From Chromatocurvus halotolerans (GTDB lineage: Bacteria > Pseudomonadota > Gammaproteobacteria > Pseudomonadales > Halieaceae), in contig NZ_SLWX01000006.1 of the NCBI RefSeq assembly GCF_004340525.1, positions 1 to 64,000 of the forward strand: 64,000 bases of DNA, in the 5' to 3' direction. Under the pieces are notes generated by a model. That model ran no database searches and was not told where the DNA came from. It saw only the letters and a list, made by a program, of their open reading frames with translations. The translations under genes were made by a program, and so were the position numbers. Each line of letters opens with the position of its first letter. Positions within the stretch are counted from its first letter, which is position 1. Shown piece by piece: positions 35,266 to 45,913 of the stretch.

Positions 35266-37221
35266 ATGGGATATCCACTCGCTATGACCCACAGTCAATC
35301 CATACCCCCCCTTGTGCCGGCCGCAACACCGCAATGGAGCGCACAGGACAGCGCGTCACTGTACGGCGTGGGCGACTGGGGTGCCGACTACTTCAACGTT
35401 GACGATGCGGGCAGGCTGCGGGTGCAGGTGCCGGGCCAGGAAATCAGCGTGCCGATCGTCGACCTGGTCGAGGCCATGCAGCTGCGCGGACTCGAGATGC
35501 CGGTGGTGCTGCGCATCGAGAACCTGCTGGACCACCGCATCAGCGAAATCAATACGGCGTTCCAGCGCGCGATCGACAGCAGCGGCTACAACAACCACTA
35601 CCGTGGCGTCTTCCCGATCAAGGTCAACCAGCAATGCCACGTGATTGAGGAAATTGCCGACTTTGGCCAGCGCTATCACCACGGACTGGAGGCGGGGAGC
35701 AAGGCCGAGCTGATCATCGCAATGAGCCAGTTGCGCGACTACGACAGCCTGATCATCTGCAATGGCTACAAGGATCGGGAATTCGTCGAGCTGGGCCTGT
35801 ACGCCCGCCAGATCGGCATACAGTGCTTCTTCGTGCTGGAAACCCGTTCAGAGCTGGATATCGTGATCGAGTGCAGCAAACGCCTGGGAATCGACCCACT
35901 GATCGGCACCCGCATCCGCCTGGCCTCAATGGTAGAAGGTCACTGGAACGAGGACAGCGGCGACCGCTCCATCTTTGGGCTGTCCACGGATTCGCTGATC
36001 AGCGTGATCGAAACCCTGAAACAGCATGAGATGCTGCACTGCCTGCAGTTGCTGCACTGCCACCTGGGCTCCCAGATACCGAATATCCGCAATATACGTT
36101 CGGGGGTACTGGAAGCCTGCCGTTTCTACGCGGGCATGGTCGCCGAGGGCGCGCCCATGGGGTTCCTCGACGTTGGCGGTGGCCTCGCCGTGGACTACCA
36201 GGGCCTGCGCAGCAACGAGACCCACAGCATGAACTACGGTCTCGACGAGTACTGCATCAACATTATTGAAACACTGCAGGAATCCCTGGACGCCGAGGGC
36301 ATTCCCCATCCGGTACTGGTCTCGGAGTCAGGCCGGGCGCTCGTCGCCTATTCCTCCATGCTGCTGTTCAACGTTCTCGATGTACGTGACCACCGGCCGG
36401 GGCAGCTGCCGGCAACACTTGACGATGACGCGCATGATCTCATCGTCAATCTGCACAGCGTGCTGGACAATGTCCACGTCGACAACCTCCAGGAGTGCTA
36501 TAACGATGCCATCTACTATCGCGATGAACTGCGTGAAATGTTTCACCGCGGGATGGCGTCGCTGCGCGAGCGGGCGCTGGCGGAAAATTATGCACTGGGC
36601 ATCTTTGAGAGAGTCGCCGCCCTGCTGCCCGAAGCGCGCCGGGTATCGCCTGAGCTGAGCGACCTCCCGGTGATGCTCGCCGATATCTACTATGGCAACT
36701 TCAGTCTGTTCCAGTCTCTGCCGGACATCTGGGCCATAGACCAGCTGTTTCCCATCATGCCTATCCATCGGCTGGACGAGAAGCCGGAACGACAGGCAGT
36801 CATCGCCGACATTACCTGTGACTGCGACGGCAAGATAGATCGCTTTTCCTATCTGGGAGACACACACAGCACGCTACCGCTGCATCCACTCGTCGAAAGC
36901 AGCGAATACTACCTCGGGGTGTTCCTGGTGGGCGCCTATCAGGAAACCCTGGGCGACCTGCACAACCTGTTCGGCGACACCACAGTTGTCAGCGTGCACA
37001 TTGAACCGGATGGCTCGTTCGAGTTTGTTCGCGAGTTTCATGGCGACAGCATTGCCGATGTACTGTCATACGTGGAATATGAACCCAAGAACGTTCTGGA
37101 ACAGTTCCGAAAAGTGGCGGAGCGTGCGGTGCGCGACGGTCGCATCAACGTTGAGGAACGCCAGAACATGCTGCGTGCCTTCCGCGACAGCCTGAACGGT
37201 TATACCTATTTCGAGCGCTGA
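35266..37221 (+). CDS. speA: biosynthetic arginine decarboxylase (SpeA)
   Basis: A 651-aa PLP enzyme converting arginine to agmatine and CO2. The PLP-lysine region is GVFPIKVNQQ (about 113-122). A glycine-rich phosphate loop follows at FLDVGGGLAVDYQG (about 302-315), and the distal DIYYGNFSLFQSLPD block is present, with the ~650-aa length of the fold III SpeA family. ATG at 35266 or 35284 is possible; neither has a strong ribosome site. It opens a four-gene polyamine cluster. Confidence 0.95.
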   Translation: MGYPLAMTHSQSIPPLVPAATPQWSAQDSASLYGVGDWGADYFNVDDAGRLRVQVPGQEISVPIVDLVEAMQLRGLEMPVVLRIENLLDHRISEINTAFQRAIDSSGYNNHYRGVFPIKVNQQCHVIEEIADFGQRYHHGLEAGSKAELIIAMSQLRDYDSLIICNGYKDREFVELGLYARQIGIQCFFVLETRSELDIVIECSKRLGIDPLIGTRIRLASMVEGHWNEDSGDRSIFGLSTDSLISVIETLKQHEMLHCLQLLHCHLGSQIPNIRNIRSGVLEACRFYAGMVAEGAPMGFLDVGGGLAVDYQGLRSNETHSMNYGLDEYCINIIETLQESLDAEGIPHPVLVSESGRALVAYSSMLLFNVLDVRDHRPGQLPATLDDDAHDLIVNLHSVLDNVHVDNLQECYNDAIYYRDELREMFHRGMASLRERALAENYALGIFERVAALLPEARRVSPELSDLPVMLADIYYGNFSLFQSLPDIWAIDQLFPIMPIHRLDEKPERQAVIADITCDCDGKIDRFSYLGDTHSTLPLHPLVESSEYYLGVFLVGAYQETLGDLHNLFGDTTVVSVHIEPDGSFEFVREFHGDSIADVLSYVEYEPKNVLEQFRKVAERAVRDGRINVEERQNMLRAFRDSLNGYTYFER

Positions 37222-37257
37222 AACCGGCGCGAAGACAGTCAAGCAAGGAGACACAGT

Positions 37258-38457
<1,200 letters not shown>

Positions 38458-38458
38458 C

Positions 38459-39625
38459 GTGCTGTTGAGCGATTTCGACAGGCTGGATACCGGCGCGCTG
38501 CCCTCGCCCTGCTATGTCGTGGATGAACAGGTTATCCGGCGCAACCTGGATATCCTGCACGATGTTGGCGAGCGCAGCGGTGCCAGGGTGCTGGCGGCGC
38601 TCAAGGCCTTCTCGATGTGGTCGCTTGCGCCACTCTACCGGGATCGACTCTGGGGAACCTGCGCCAGCGGCCTGCATGAGGCCCGCCTCGGCGCCGAGTA
38701 TTACGGCGGCGAAGTGCATGTCTATTCGGCAGCATTCGGTGCGGAGGATCTCGAGGAAATCCTCACCTTTGCCGATCATGTCGTATTCAACTCCTGCAGC
38801 CAGTGGCTGCGCTTCCGCGAGCGCTGCCTGGCGGCGCAGCGCAAGCGACCACAGCTGGTGTTTGGCCTGCGCATCAACCCCGAGCATTCCGAGGGGGCGA
38901 CCCCGATCTATGACCCCTGCGCACCCGGATCACGCCTTGGCATTCCGGAGGCAGAGCTGACCGTGGAGGCCCTCGAGGGTATTTCCGGACTGCACTTCCA
39001 TACCCTCTGTGAGCAACCCTTCGAGCCGCTGGCGCGAACCGTGGCGGCCGTGGAAGAACGCTTTGCACGCTGGCTGCCGCAAATGTCCTGGGTCAATTTC
39101 GGCGGTGGTCACCACATTACCGCACCGGGTTACGACATTGACGGCCTGGTGAACCTGGTCCGGGATTTCTCACACAGGCACGACTGTCAGGTCTATCTGG
39201 AGCCAGGCGAAGCCGTTGCCATCGGCAGCGGCGTGCTGGTGACCGAGGTTCTCGATGTCATGCAGTCCGGTATGCACCACGCCATTGTCGACTGTTCCGC
39301 TACCTGCCACATGCCGGACACGCTGGAGATGCCCTACCGCGCTGACATCAGCGAAGCTGACATGCCCGGGGTACTGGCCTACACCTACCGTATTGGCGGC
39401 CTCACCTGTCTGGCGGGTGACGTGATGGGCGACTACAGCTTCGCCCAGCCGCTGCGGGTGGGTCAGCGACTGCTGTTCGAGGACATGGCCCACTACACCA
39501 TGGTCAAGACCACAACTTTCAATGGTACACGTCTGCCAGCGATCGCCATCTGGAACTCCGCTACCGGCGACCTGCGGGTGGTGAAGACCTTCGAATACAC
39601 TGACTTCAGGGAACGTCTGTCATGA
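38459..39625 (+). CDS. nspC: carboxynorspermidine / carboxyspermidine decarboxylase
   Basis: A 388-aa fold-III PLP decarboxylase. The PLP-lysine lies in VLAALKAFSMW (about 43-53), a glycine-rich VNFGGGHH block near 211-218, and a C-terminal-half catalytic Cys lies in the DCSATCHMPDTLEMP region (about 278-292). It removes CO2 from carboxyspermidine to give spermidine. It starts at GTG one base after the dehydrogenase stop and overlaps speB by four bases. Confidence 0.94.
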   Translation: MLLSDFDRLDTGALPSPCYVVDEQVIRRNLDILHDVGERSGARVLAALKAFSMWSLAPLYRDRLWGTCASGLHEARLGAEYYGGEVHVYSAAFGAEDLEEILTFADHVVFNSCSQWLRFRERCLAAQRKRPQLVFGLRINPEHSEGATPIYDPCAPGSRLGIPEAELTVEALEGISGLHFHTLCEQPFEPLARTVAAVEERFARWLPQMSWVNFGGGHHITAPGYDIDGLVNLVRDFSHRHDCQVYLEPGEAVAIGSGVLVTEVLDVMQSGMHHAIVDCSATCHMPDTLEMPYRADISEADMPGVLAYTYRIGGLTCLAGDVMGDYSFAQPLRVGQRLLFEDMAHYTMVKTTTFNGTRLPAIAIWNSATGDLRVVKTFEYTDFRERLS

Positions 39626-40515
39626 GCGCCACCAGCCAACCGCCTGACTATCCGCATTTCCTAGGCTCGGAAATCGAGCAGGGGGATCCCGCCCGCGCAG
39701 CGGTACATGTTTTACCCGTCCCCTACGAAAAAACTGTCTCCTACGGCGGCGGCACCCGTAACGGCCCCTCGGCCATACTCGATGCATCGTGGCAGCTGGA
39801 AACCTGGGACGGGCACAGCAGCCCCTGCGAACGCGGCATCCATACCTGCGACCCCATCGACTGCAGTGGTGATGCGGATAGCGTGATCGCCAGCATCGCC
39901 GCTGCGACCGCTGCCATCGTGCGTCACGGTGCATTCCCGGTTGTCCTCGGCGGTGAGCACACCGTGACCGGCGGCGTTCTCAAAGGACTGCGGGATGCCG
40001 GCTTCGATGATTTCGGCATCGTCCAGATCGATGCCCACGCCGACCTTCGGGATGCCTACGAAGGCGACCCTCTGAGCCACGCATCCGTCATGAAGCGAGC
40101 CGTGGACCTTGGCATTCCCATTTTCTCTCTGGGTGTGCGCGCGTTCTGTGAAGAGGAACGCGATGCGCGCCTGGCGCACGGCGTACACCACCTCGATGCC
40201 GAGGAACTCGTCCCCAACAACATCAGCAGCCTGACACTCCCCGATGATTTCCCTGCGAAGGTATTCTTTACCCTGGATATCGACGGCATGGACCCTTCCG
40301 TCTTCCCGTCTACCGGGACACCAGTGCCGGGCGGCCTGGGCTGGTACCAATCGTTGGGGCTGTTCGAGTCGGTGGCCGCGCAGAGGCAGATCATCGGGTT
40401 CGATATCATGGAGTTCTCGCCCATTCCCGGCTTTCACGCCTATGATTTTGCCGCGGCATTGCTCGCCTACAAGATGCTGGGCATCTGCGAACGCCATGGC
40501 CACCTGCCGGATTGA
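39622..40515 (+). CDS. speB: agmatinase (SpeB)
   Basis: A 297-aa ureohydrolase with the binuclear Mn ligands visible: GGEHT (about 112-116), IDAHADLRD (about 136-144) and DIDGMDPS (about 219-226). It hydrolyses agmatine to putrescine and urea, linking SpeA to the carboxyspermidine branch. Its ATG overlaps the nspC stop (ATGA), completing an operon from arginine to spermidine. Confidence 0.95.
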   Translation: MSATSQPPDYPHFLGSEIEQGDPARAAVHVLPVPYEKTVSYGGGTRNGPSAILDASWQLETWDGHSSPCERGIHTCDPIDCSGDADSVIASIAAATAAIVRHGAFPVVLGGEHTVTGGVLKGLRDAGFDDFGIVQIDAHADLRDAYEGDPLSHASVMKRAVDLGIPIFSLGVRAFCEEERDARLAHGVHHLDAEELVPNNISSLTLPDDFPAKVFFTLDIDGMDPSVFPSTGTPVPGGLGWYQSLGLFESVAAQRQIIGFDIMEFSPIPGFHAYDFAAALLAYKMLGICERHGHLPD

Positions 40516-41359
40516 CACCGCCGGCAGCGCGCTGTCCGGGTGCTGGAACCGTTATCTGCGCGCCACAGGCACTGCGCTTTTCCGGGTGCTCGGCCTTTGT
40601 CTGGCCCTGGCGCTGTCTGCGCAGGTATCGGCGCAGGCCCCGGATCAACAGCCCGTGCGGGTTGCTGCAGCATCAGACCTCAGGTTTGCCCTGGATGACA
40701 TCGCCGATGGGTTTCAGCGCGAGTCCGGCTATCGCTTGCGCATCACCTACGGCTCGACCGGCAACTTTGCCCACCAGATTCGAAACGGGGCGCCCTTCCA
40801 TCTCTTCCTCGCCGCCGATGAACGCTATGTCGATGCGCTGGCGTCGGACCGGCTGACAGAGGGTGCCGGAACCCTCTACGCTATCGGCAGGCTCGCGCTG
40901 GTAGTTCCCCGCGGAAGCTCGCTCACGCCAACACCCACACTGACAGATGTGCGTGCCCGGCTCGCGGCCAGTCCTTTGCAGCGCTTTGCCATCGCCAATC
41001 CCGCCCACGCGCCCTACGGCGAGCGCGCCAGGGACGTGCTGGAGCACCAGGGACTCTGGGAGGCACTGCAGCCGCAGCTGGTTCTGGGCGAAAACGTAAG
41101 CCAGGCAGCCCAGTTCGCCCTGTCGGGCAGTACCGTCGGCGGCCTCATTGCCTGGTCGCTGGCCCTGGCACCCCGTATTGCGGCGCGCGCTGACAGCACC
41201 CTGATTCCGGCTGACTGGCACCGGCCACTGAAACAGCGGATGGTGCTACTGCGCGGCGCGACCGACGGCGCGCATGCCTTCTACGACTATCTGCAGGAAA
41301 GCCCGGCACGCGAGGTACTGCGGCGCTATGGTTTCTCCCTGCCGACCGACGGGGCCTAG
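40496..41359 (+). CDS. modA: molybdate ABC transporter substrate-binding protein (ModA)
   Basis: A 287-aa periplasmic binding protein. A long N-terminus with a signal peptide (hydrophobic RVLGLCLALALSAQ, about 31-44) leads to VRVAAASDLRFALDDIA and a TYGSTGNFAHQI anion-binding loop typical of ModA. The start at 40496 overlaps the end of speB by 20 bp; a later start is possible but the signal peptide must be kept. It binds molybdate (or tungstate) for ModBC. Confidence 0.93.
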   Translation: MATCRIDTAGSALSGCWNRYLRATGTALFRVLGLCLALALSAQVSAQAPDQQPVRVAAASDLRFALDDIADGFQRESGYRLRITYGSTGNFAHQIRNGAPFHLFLAADERYVDALASDRLTEGAGTLYAIGRLALVVPRGSSLTPTPTLTDVRARLAASPLQRFAIANPAHAPYGERARDVLEHQGLWEALQPQLVLGENVSQAAQFALSGSTVGGLIAWSLALAPRIAARADSTLIPADWHRPLKQRMVLLRGATDGAHAFYDYLQESPAREVLRRYGFSLPTDGA

Positions 41360-41372
41360 TGGGGCACGCAGC

Positions 41373-42050
41373 GTGGACTGGACCGCACTCTGGCTGTCTC
41401 TGCGCCTTGCCGGCCTCACCGTTATCATTCTGGTGCCGCTGGCTGTTGCCTGCGGGCGCTTTCTGGCCTATCGGTCATTCCATGGCAAGGGGCTTGCCGA
41501 AGCCGCCATCGCCCTGCCGCTGGTTCTTCCACCCTCCGTGCTGGGTTTTTACCTGCTGGTAACGCTGGGCGCCAGTTCGCCACTGGGGCAGTGGTGGCAA
41601 TCCACCTTCGGCGGTCCGCTTGTGTTCAGTTTCGAGGGCCTTCTGCTTGCGTCCGTGCTTGTCAACCTGCCGTTTGCGGTGCAGCCAGTACAGCGCGCCT
41701 TCGAGGGCGTGGCGCTGGATCTGCGTGAGGCTGCAGCCTGCAACGGCATGTCGCCACTGCGCTCGCTGACAGCCGTGGAACTGCCGCTCGCCTGGCCAGG
41801 GATACTGACTGCGGTCGTGCTGGTGTTTGCCCACACGCTGGGGGAATTCGGCGTAGTGCTGATGGTCGGCGGCGCGATTCCGGGAGAGACGCAGACCATG
41901 GCGATTGCCATCTATGACCGCGTGCAGGCCTTTGACCTGGAGTCGGCGGGGACCATGTCCGCGGTACTGATGGCGGTGTCACTGCTGACACTCTCCCTCA
42001 CATTTATGCTCACGCGGCGCCTGGACCGAAGGGTGATGGCATGGCGCTGA
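41373..42050 (+). CDS. modB: molybdate ABC transporter permease (ModB)
   Basis: A 225-aa permease with five to six transmembrane helices and the permease loop EAAACNGMSPLRSLTAVELPLAWPG, including a following GEFGVVLMVGG block. The start is taken as GTG at 41373 (VDWTALWLSL), just after the modA stop; the in-frame upstream extension overlaps modA and is rejected. Its stop overlaps modC by ten bases. Confidence 0.93.
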   Translation: MDWTALWLSLRLAGLTVIILVPLAVACGRFLAYRSFHGKGLAEAAIALPLVLPPSVLGFYLLVTLGASSPLGQWWQSTFGGPLVFSFEGLLLASVLVNLPFAVQPVQRAFEGVALDLREAAACNGMSPLRSLTAVELPLAWPGILTAVVLVFAHTLGEFGVVLMVGGAIPGETQTMAIAIYDRVQAFDLESAGTMSAVLMAVSLLTLSLTFMLTRRLDRRVMAWR

Positions 42051-43168
42051 CCGTCAGGCTCAGCGCCCGGTCACCGATTCCGCTGCAGGTCGACTTCCGG
42101 GTGGAATGCGGTGAATTCCTTGCAATCACCGGCCCGTCCGGCGCCGGCAAGTCGTCCATCCTGCGTAGCATTGCGGGTCTGCACACGCCGACCGAAGCGC
42201 TTGTCACCGTCGGCAGTGCCGTCTGGTCGGACACATCGCGGCGAATCCATCTCCCGGTCTGCAGGCGGCGACTGGGCAAGGTCTTCCAGTCCTACGCGCT
42301 GTTTCCGCACATGACGGCCTTGCAGAATGTCGCGACATCCCTGAGGCGGATGCGGCGGGTCGAGCGTGATCGACGCGCGCTAGGCTGGCTGGCGGCGGTA
42401 CACCTGGATCACTGTGCCGACAGTCTTCCCGGGACCCTGTCAGGTGGCCAGCGCCAGCGTGTCGCGCTGGCCCGCGCCCTGGCTCGCGAGCCGAAAGTGC
42501 TGCTGCTGGATGAACCCTTCTCCGCGTCTGACCCCGCAACACGGGAGCAGCTGTATCGAGCGATCAGCGATCTTCGGCGCGACCTGAACATACCCGTGGT
42601 GCTGGTGACCCATGACCTGGACGAGGCCCAGCTGCTCGCGGACCGCCTGCTGGTTATGGACGGCGGTCAGGCCGTACACAGTGGCCGCGTCGCAGAGCTT
42701 ATCGCCGCTGCCGGCACCCGCGCATTATTCGATGACGCGGAAGCAGGTGGCCTGCTGCGCGCGGTCATCGAGGATCAGGAAGCAGACGGGCTGACGCGCC
42801 TGCGCTGCGACGCGGGTGTGTTGCTGATGCCACGACTGGAGGCCGCACCGGGCACACACCTGCGGCTGCGGGTGCATGCACAGGACATTATCCTGTCGCG
42901 ACAGCGTCCCCGGGGGCTTTCGGCACTCAATGTGCTGCCCGCCCGCGTCGGACAGATACACGGCGCCGGCGACACGGCGGTCCTCGTGGAGCTGCAGATG
43001 GGTGAAGATCGACTACTGGCGCGAATCACCCGACGCTCCGTCGCAACGCTGGGCATCGTCACGGGCGTGGAGTGCTACGCCATTATCAAGTCTCTTGCCT
43101 CCACGCGCGCAGTTGTCAGCGGACTACCGGCCTCGCATGCGCAGCAGCCCGGAATATTGCGTTCATGA
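42041..43168 (+). CDS. modC: molybdate ABC transporter ATPase (ModC)
   Basis: A 375-aa ATPase: Walker A GPSGAGKSS (about 31-39), ABC signature LSGGQRQR (about 132-139), Walker B LLLDEPFSA (about 153-161), followed by a C-terminal TOBE/MOP-like domain (about 285-350) that senses molybdate. It powers ModAB uptake. It is convergent with the M14 peptidase gene, with 53 bp of 3' overlap. Confidence 0.94.
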   Translation: MALTVRLSARSPIPLQVDFRVECGEFLAITGPSGAGKSSILRSIAGLHTPTEALVTVGSAVWSDTSRRIHLPVCRRRLGKVFQSYALFPHMTALQNVATSLRRMRRVERDRRALGWLAAVHLDHCADSLPGTLSGGQRQRVALARALAREPKVLLLDEPFSASDPATREQLYRAISDLRRDLNIPVVLVTHDLDEAQLLADRLLVMDGGQAVHSGRVAELIAAAGTRALFDDAEAGGLLRAVIEDQEADGLTRLRCDAGVLLMPRLEAAPGTHLRLRVHAQDIILSRQRPRGLSALNVLPARVGQIHGAGDTAVLVELQMGEDRLLARITRRSVATLGIVTGVECYAIIKSLASTRAVVSGLPASHAQQPGILRS

Positions 43169-45833
43169 ACAGCGTGTTGAGCCCGTCGAGATAGGCACGG
43201 ACGGTGGGATCCTGAGTGAAAGCGATCACGAAGCCCGCCCCCACCGGCTGTGCCACGACAAAGGGCTTGTAAGCCAGCTGCCTGCGATTCGCCGGCCAGA
43301 CATGGCCGCTGGCCAGCAGCGTATCGGGTCCGGCGAAGCGCGCAACGTTCACGCCCTTGTCGAGACGTATCGGCGTGTAGATATCGCTGCCGCGGGCAAG
43401 CACCTGCAGTTCGCGGGCAACGCCCGCACCCAGCCAGTGGTCCGGGTCGACGGTGGCCTGCAGCAGCGCACCACCGAGACTCTCCGGATCCACCTCCCGG
43501 GGCCTGATGGCTTCGGCATAGGCGGGTTCGTCCAGGTTCGTGCCGGGTACCACGGCCGGGGCAGGGTCCTCGGCTGCCGGGTTACCGTCCGCGTCGGCGC
43601 CAGGCAGTGCGGCATGCTCGCGACGGATTGCCAGCATATCCGCCGCGGGATCGGCTGCGAGGCGCGTCGCATTACCCAGCGTCAGCAGTACGCCGCCACG
43701 CTCCACCCAGCGACGCAGACTGTCGCGCCCGGACTCACCCAGCACACCGGCATAACCGGCGCTGCCGGTTTCGGGCAGGACCAGCACCTGGTAGCGCGAG
43801 AGGTCGGCGGATGCCAGGTCGGCGGTCCGTATGGCCGTTACCGGATAATCGAACTGTCGCTCAATCACGAAACGCGTGTTGCCCGCAGCATAGGCCCGGG
43901 TCGGTACATCCCAGGCGATCGCCACTCGCGGCGGCAGCATGCGAACAACCTTGCGACTGCCAAAGCTCGGACCCTCGGTCACCCAGCTGGTATCCAGGCC
44001 AATGACCTGCGCTCCGGTCTGCTCCGCCAGACTGGCGACCTGCGCATGCAGTGACTCCGCATCATCGCGGACCGGCAGTATAAGCGTGCCGCCCGGGTAC
44101 TCGCGATCTTTGATCACGAAGGCCTCGTCGGCGCTGTTGACGAGCATTCCCGCCTGCAGTGCAGCGCTCAGGAAGCGGATGGCGGGGCGTGAACCCCAGG
44201 GCACCAGGTACGCCACTGACGCCGGACCGCCCGCCACCGCGCCGGGAGGAGGCTCAACGCCCACCGCACGCGTGGCAGCAACAACAGATTGCTCACAGGC
44301 ATCGGCCTGAACATTCAGCATCAGTGGCAGCGACCAGGCGGTGACATCATAGATGACATCGGGCAGGCGCTTGTCCTGCAGGCGCTCCTGCTCGGCGATG
44401 AACTCCTCGGGCATCTCCACCTGCGCGTCCATCAGCGTTCTGACGAGCCGTTTCGCCGGCTGGGCAAGATCGATCACGATGCTGTCGCGGGGATAGCGGC
44501 GCCCACAGGCGCTGAACCCGACCTCGGCACGGCCAACCTCAACACCCTGAGCCACCAACAGTGAGGCCAGGCGATCAACGCCGGCCTGGTCATCCTGGGG
44601 CGGCAGGATATAGGAGCGAATGCTGCCGCTCCTGCCTTCGCGCACCGCCGTTACCTGGTACTCGTAAAAATCCGTCAGCAGCTGCTCGCGGTTCGTGGCC
44701 ACCGTTTCTGCCGTGGCCAGGGAGGTGACCATGTGATTGCGCACCGTATCGCGAAAAGTCATCAATTCACCGTCGTCGCGACGCACCACCTGACCGCGGG
44801 CCGAGGCCTGCTCATAGGTCATGGCGGTGCTGCCAAAATACGAGGGCCAGCTGGCGCCATAGCCAGGATAAAAGGCGTCAAACACCTCGCGGGTGAAATA
44901 ATCGACGCCGAAACGATCAAACCATTTCGCGTTGTTTCTGCCGAAGCGCTCCAGATTGCTGCGCTGCCCGGCAACGAGGTGGGGATTGTAAGGTTCTGCC
45001 TCCGGCGCGAAAAAGTAGGTGGAGTTGGAGCCCATCTCGTGCAGATCGACAAAAGCCACCGGAAGCCACTCGAGAACCGCATCGGCGTGACCGCGTGTCT
45101 CCGGCTGCGTGCGGATGAACCAGTCGCGATTGAGGTCGAACAGGTAATGATTGGTACGCCCACTGGGCCAGGGCTCATTGTGCTCGGCGGACAGCGGATC
45201 GGCGTCGGGCTGCAGACCGCGTGCCGTCATATAGCGCGCGATGAAGCGATCACGACCATCGGGATTCTGTACCGGCGCGATAATGACCACGCTGTTTTCA
45301 AGAATGGATGCCACCCGCGCATCGCCCTTGCTGGCAAGCAGGTGATAGGCCGTCGCCATGGCGGCATCACTGGAAGAAATCTCGTTACCGTGCACACCGT
45401 AGGCAAGCCAGGTCACCGCCGGGGTATTCCCGGCAATGGCTGACGCCTCGACGGCGCTGGTGCTGCGAGGGTCGCGCAGGCGGTGCATGTTTGCGCGGAT
45501 CTCTTCAAGACGCTGCATGTTCTCTGGCGCACTGATCACGGCGTAGAAAAGCTCGCGCCCTTCCCAGGAGGTGGCGTAGGGCACCAGTTTCACACTCTGC
45601 GGTGCGGCCTCCTGCAGCGCCTCGAAATAACGCGTGACATCGGCAGACCAGGTGATGTGATGCCCGGAAGGATAGTCGAGGACCGATTCCACACTGGGAA
45701 TGTCACTGCGATAAGAGACTTCGGGCGCCGGCCACAGGGACTCGGCAAACACGGGATGACAGAGGATAAACGGGAGGAAAACGAGAATAAACGAATAACG
45801 TGCAACACGGCTTGACACAGACAAAGACCTCAC
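43116..45833 (-). CDS. exported M14-family carboxypeptidase
   Basis: A 905-aa peptidase with a signal peptide (hydrophobic SFILVFLPFILC, cleavage near VFA-E). The M14 zinc site is seen as HGNE (VTWLAYGVHGNEIS) and a downstream FVDLHEMG histidine. A large C-terminal region resembles class I glutamine-amidotransferase-like folds seen in this subgroup. It would release C-terminal residues from peptides in the periplasm or outside the cell. The start is uncertain: GTG at 45833 gives a good signal peptide; TTG at 45866 is the longest option. Confidence 0.88.
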   Translation of the reverse strand: MRSLSVSSRVARYSFILVFLPFILCHPVFAESLWPAPEVSYRSDIPSVESVLDYPSGHHITWSADVTRYFEALQEAAPQSVKLVPYATSWEGRELFYAVISAPENMQRLEEIRANMHRLRDPRSTSAVEASAIAGNTPAVTWLAYGVHGNEISSSDAAMATAYHLLASKGDARVASILENSVVIIAPVQNPDGRDRFIARYMTARGLQPDADPLSAEHNEPWPSGRTNHYLFDLNRDWFIRTQPETRGHADAVLEWLPVAFVDLHEMGSNSTYFFAPEAEPYNPHLVAGQRSNLERFGRNNAKWFDRFGVDYFTREVFDAFYPGYGASWPSYFGSTAMTYEQASARGQVVRRDDGELMTFRDTVRNHMVTSLATAETVATNREQLLTDFYEYQVTAVREGRSGSIRSYILPPQDDQAGVDRLASLLVAQGVEVGRAEVGFSACGRRYPRDSIVIDLAQPAKRLVRTLMDAQVEMPEEFIAEQERLQDKRLPDVIYDVTAWSLPLMLNVQADACEQSVVAATRAVGVEPPPGAVAGGPASVAYLVPWGSRPAIRFLSAALQAGMLVNSADEAFVIKDREYPGGTLILPVRDDAESLHAQVASLAEQTGAQVIGLDTSWVTEGPSFGSRKVVRMLPPRVAIAWDVPTRAYAAGNTRFVIERQFDYPVTAIRTADLASADLSRYQVLVLPETGSAGYAGVLGESGRDSLRRWVERGGVLLTLGNATRLAADPAADMLAIRREHAALPGADADGNPAAEDPAPAVVPGTNLDEPAYAEAIRPREVDPESLGGALLQATVDPDHWLGAGVARELQVLARGSDIYTPIRLDKGVNVARFAGPDTLLASGHVWPANRRQLAYKPFVVAQPVGAGFVIAFTQDPTVRAYLDGLNTLFMNAIFRAAAHARPVVR

Positions 45834-45913
45834 ACAACAGGTAACGATGCCTCGAGGATACAACACCTACCGGTGTCAGGTCCTCCCGGACCTGACCCCA
45901 TCGGCGGCCCCCA

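Noticed and set aside
42876-44054. 392-aa plus-strand frame
   Set aside because: It begins inside modC and runs antisense through the M14 peptidase gene; no family features.
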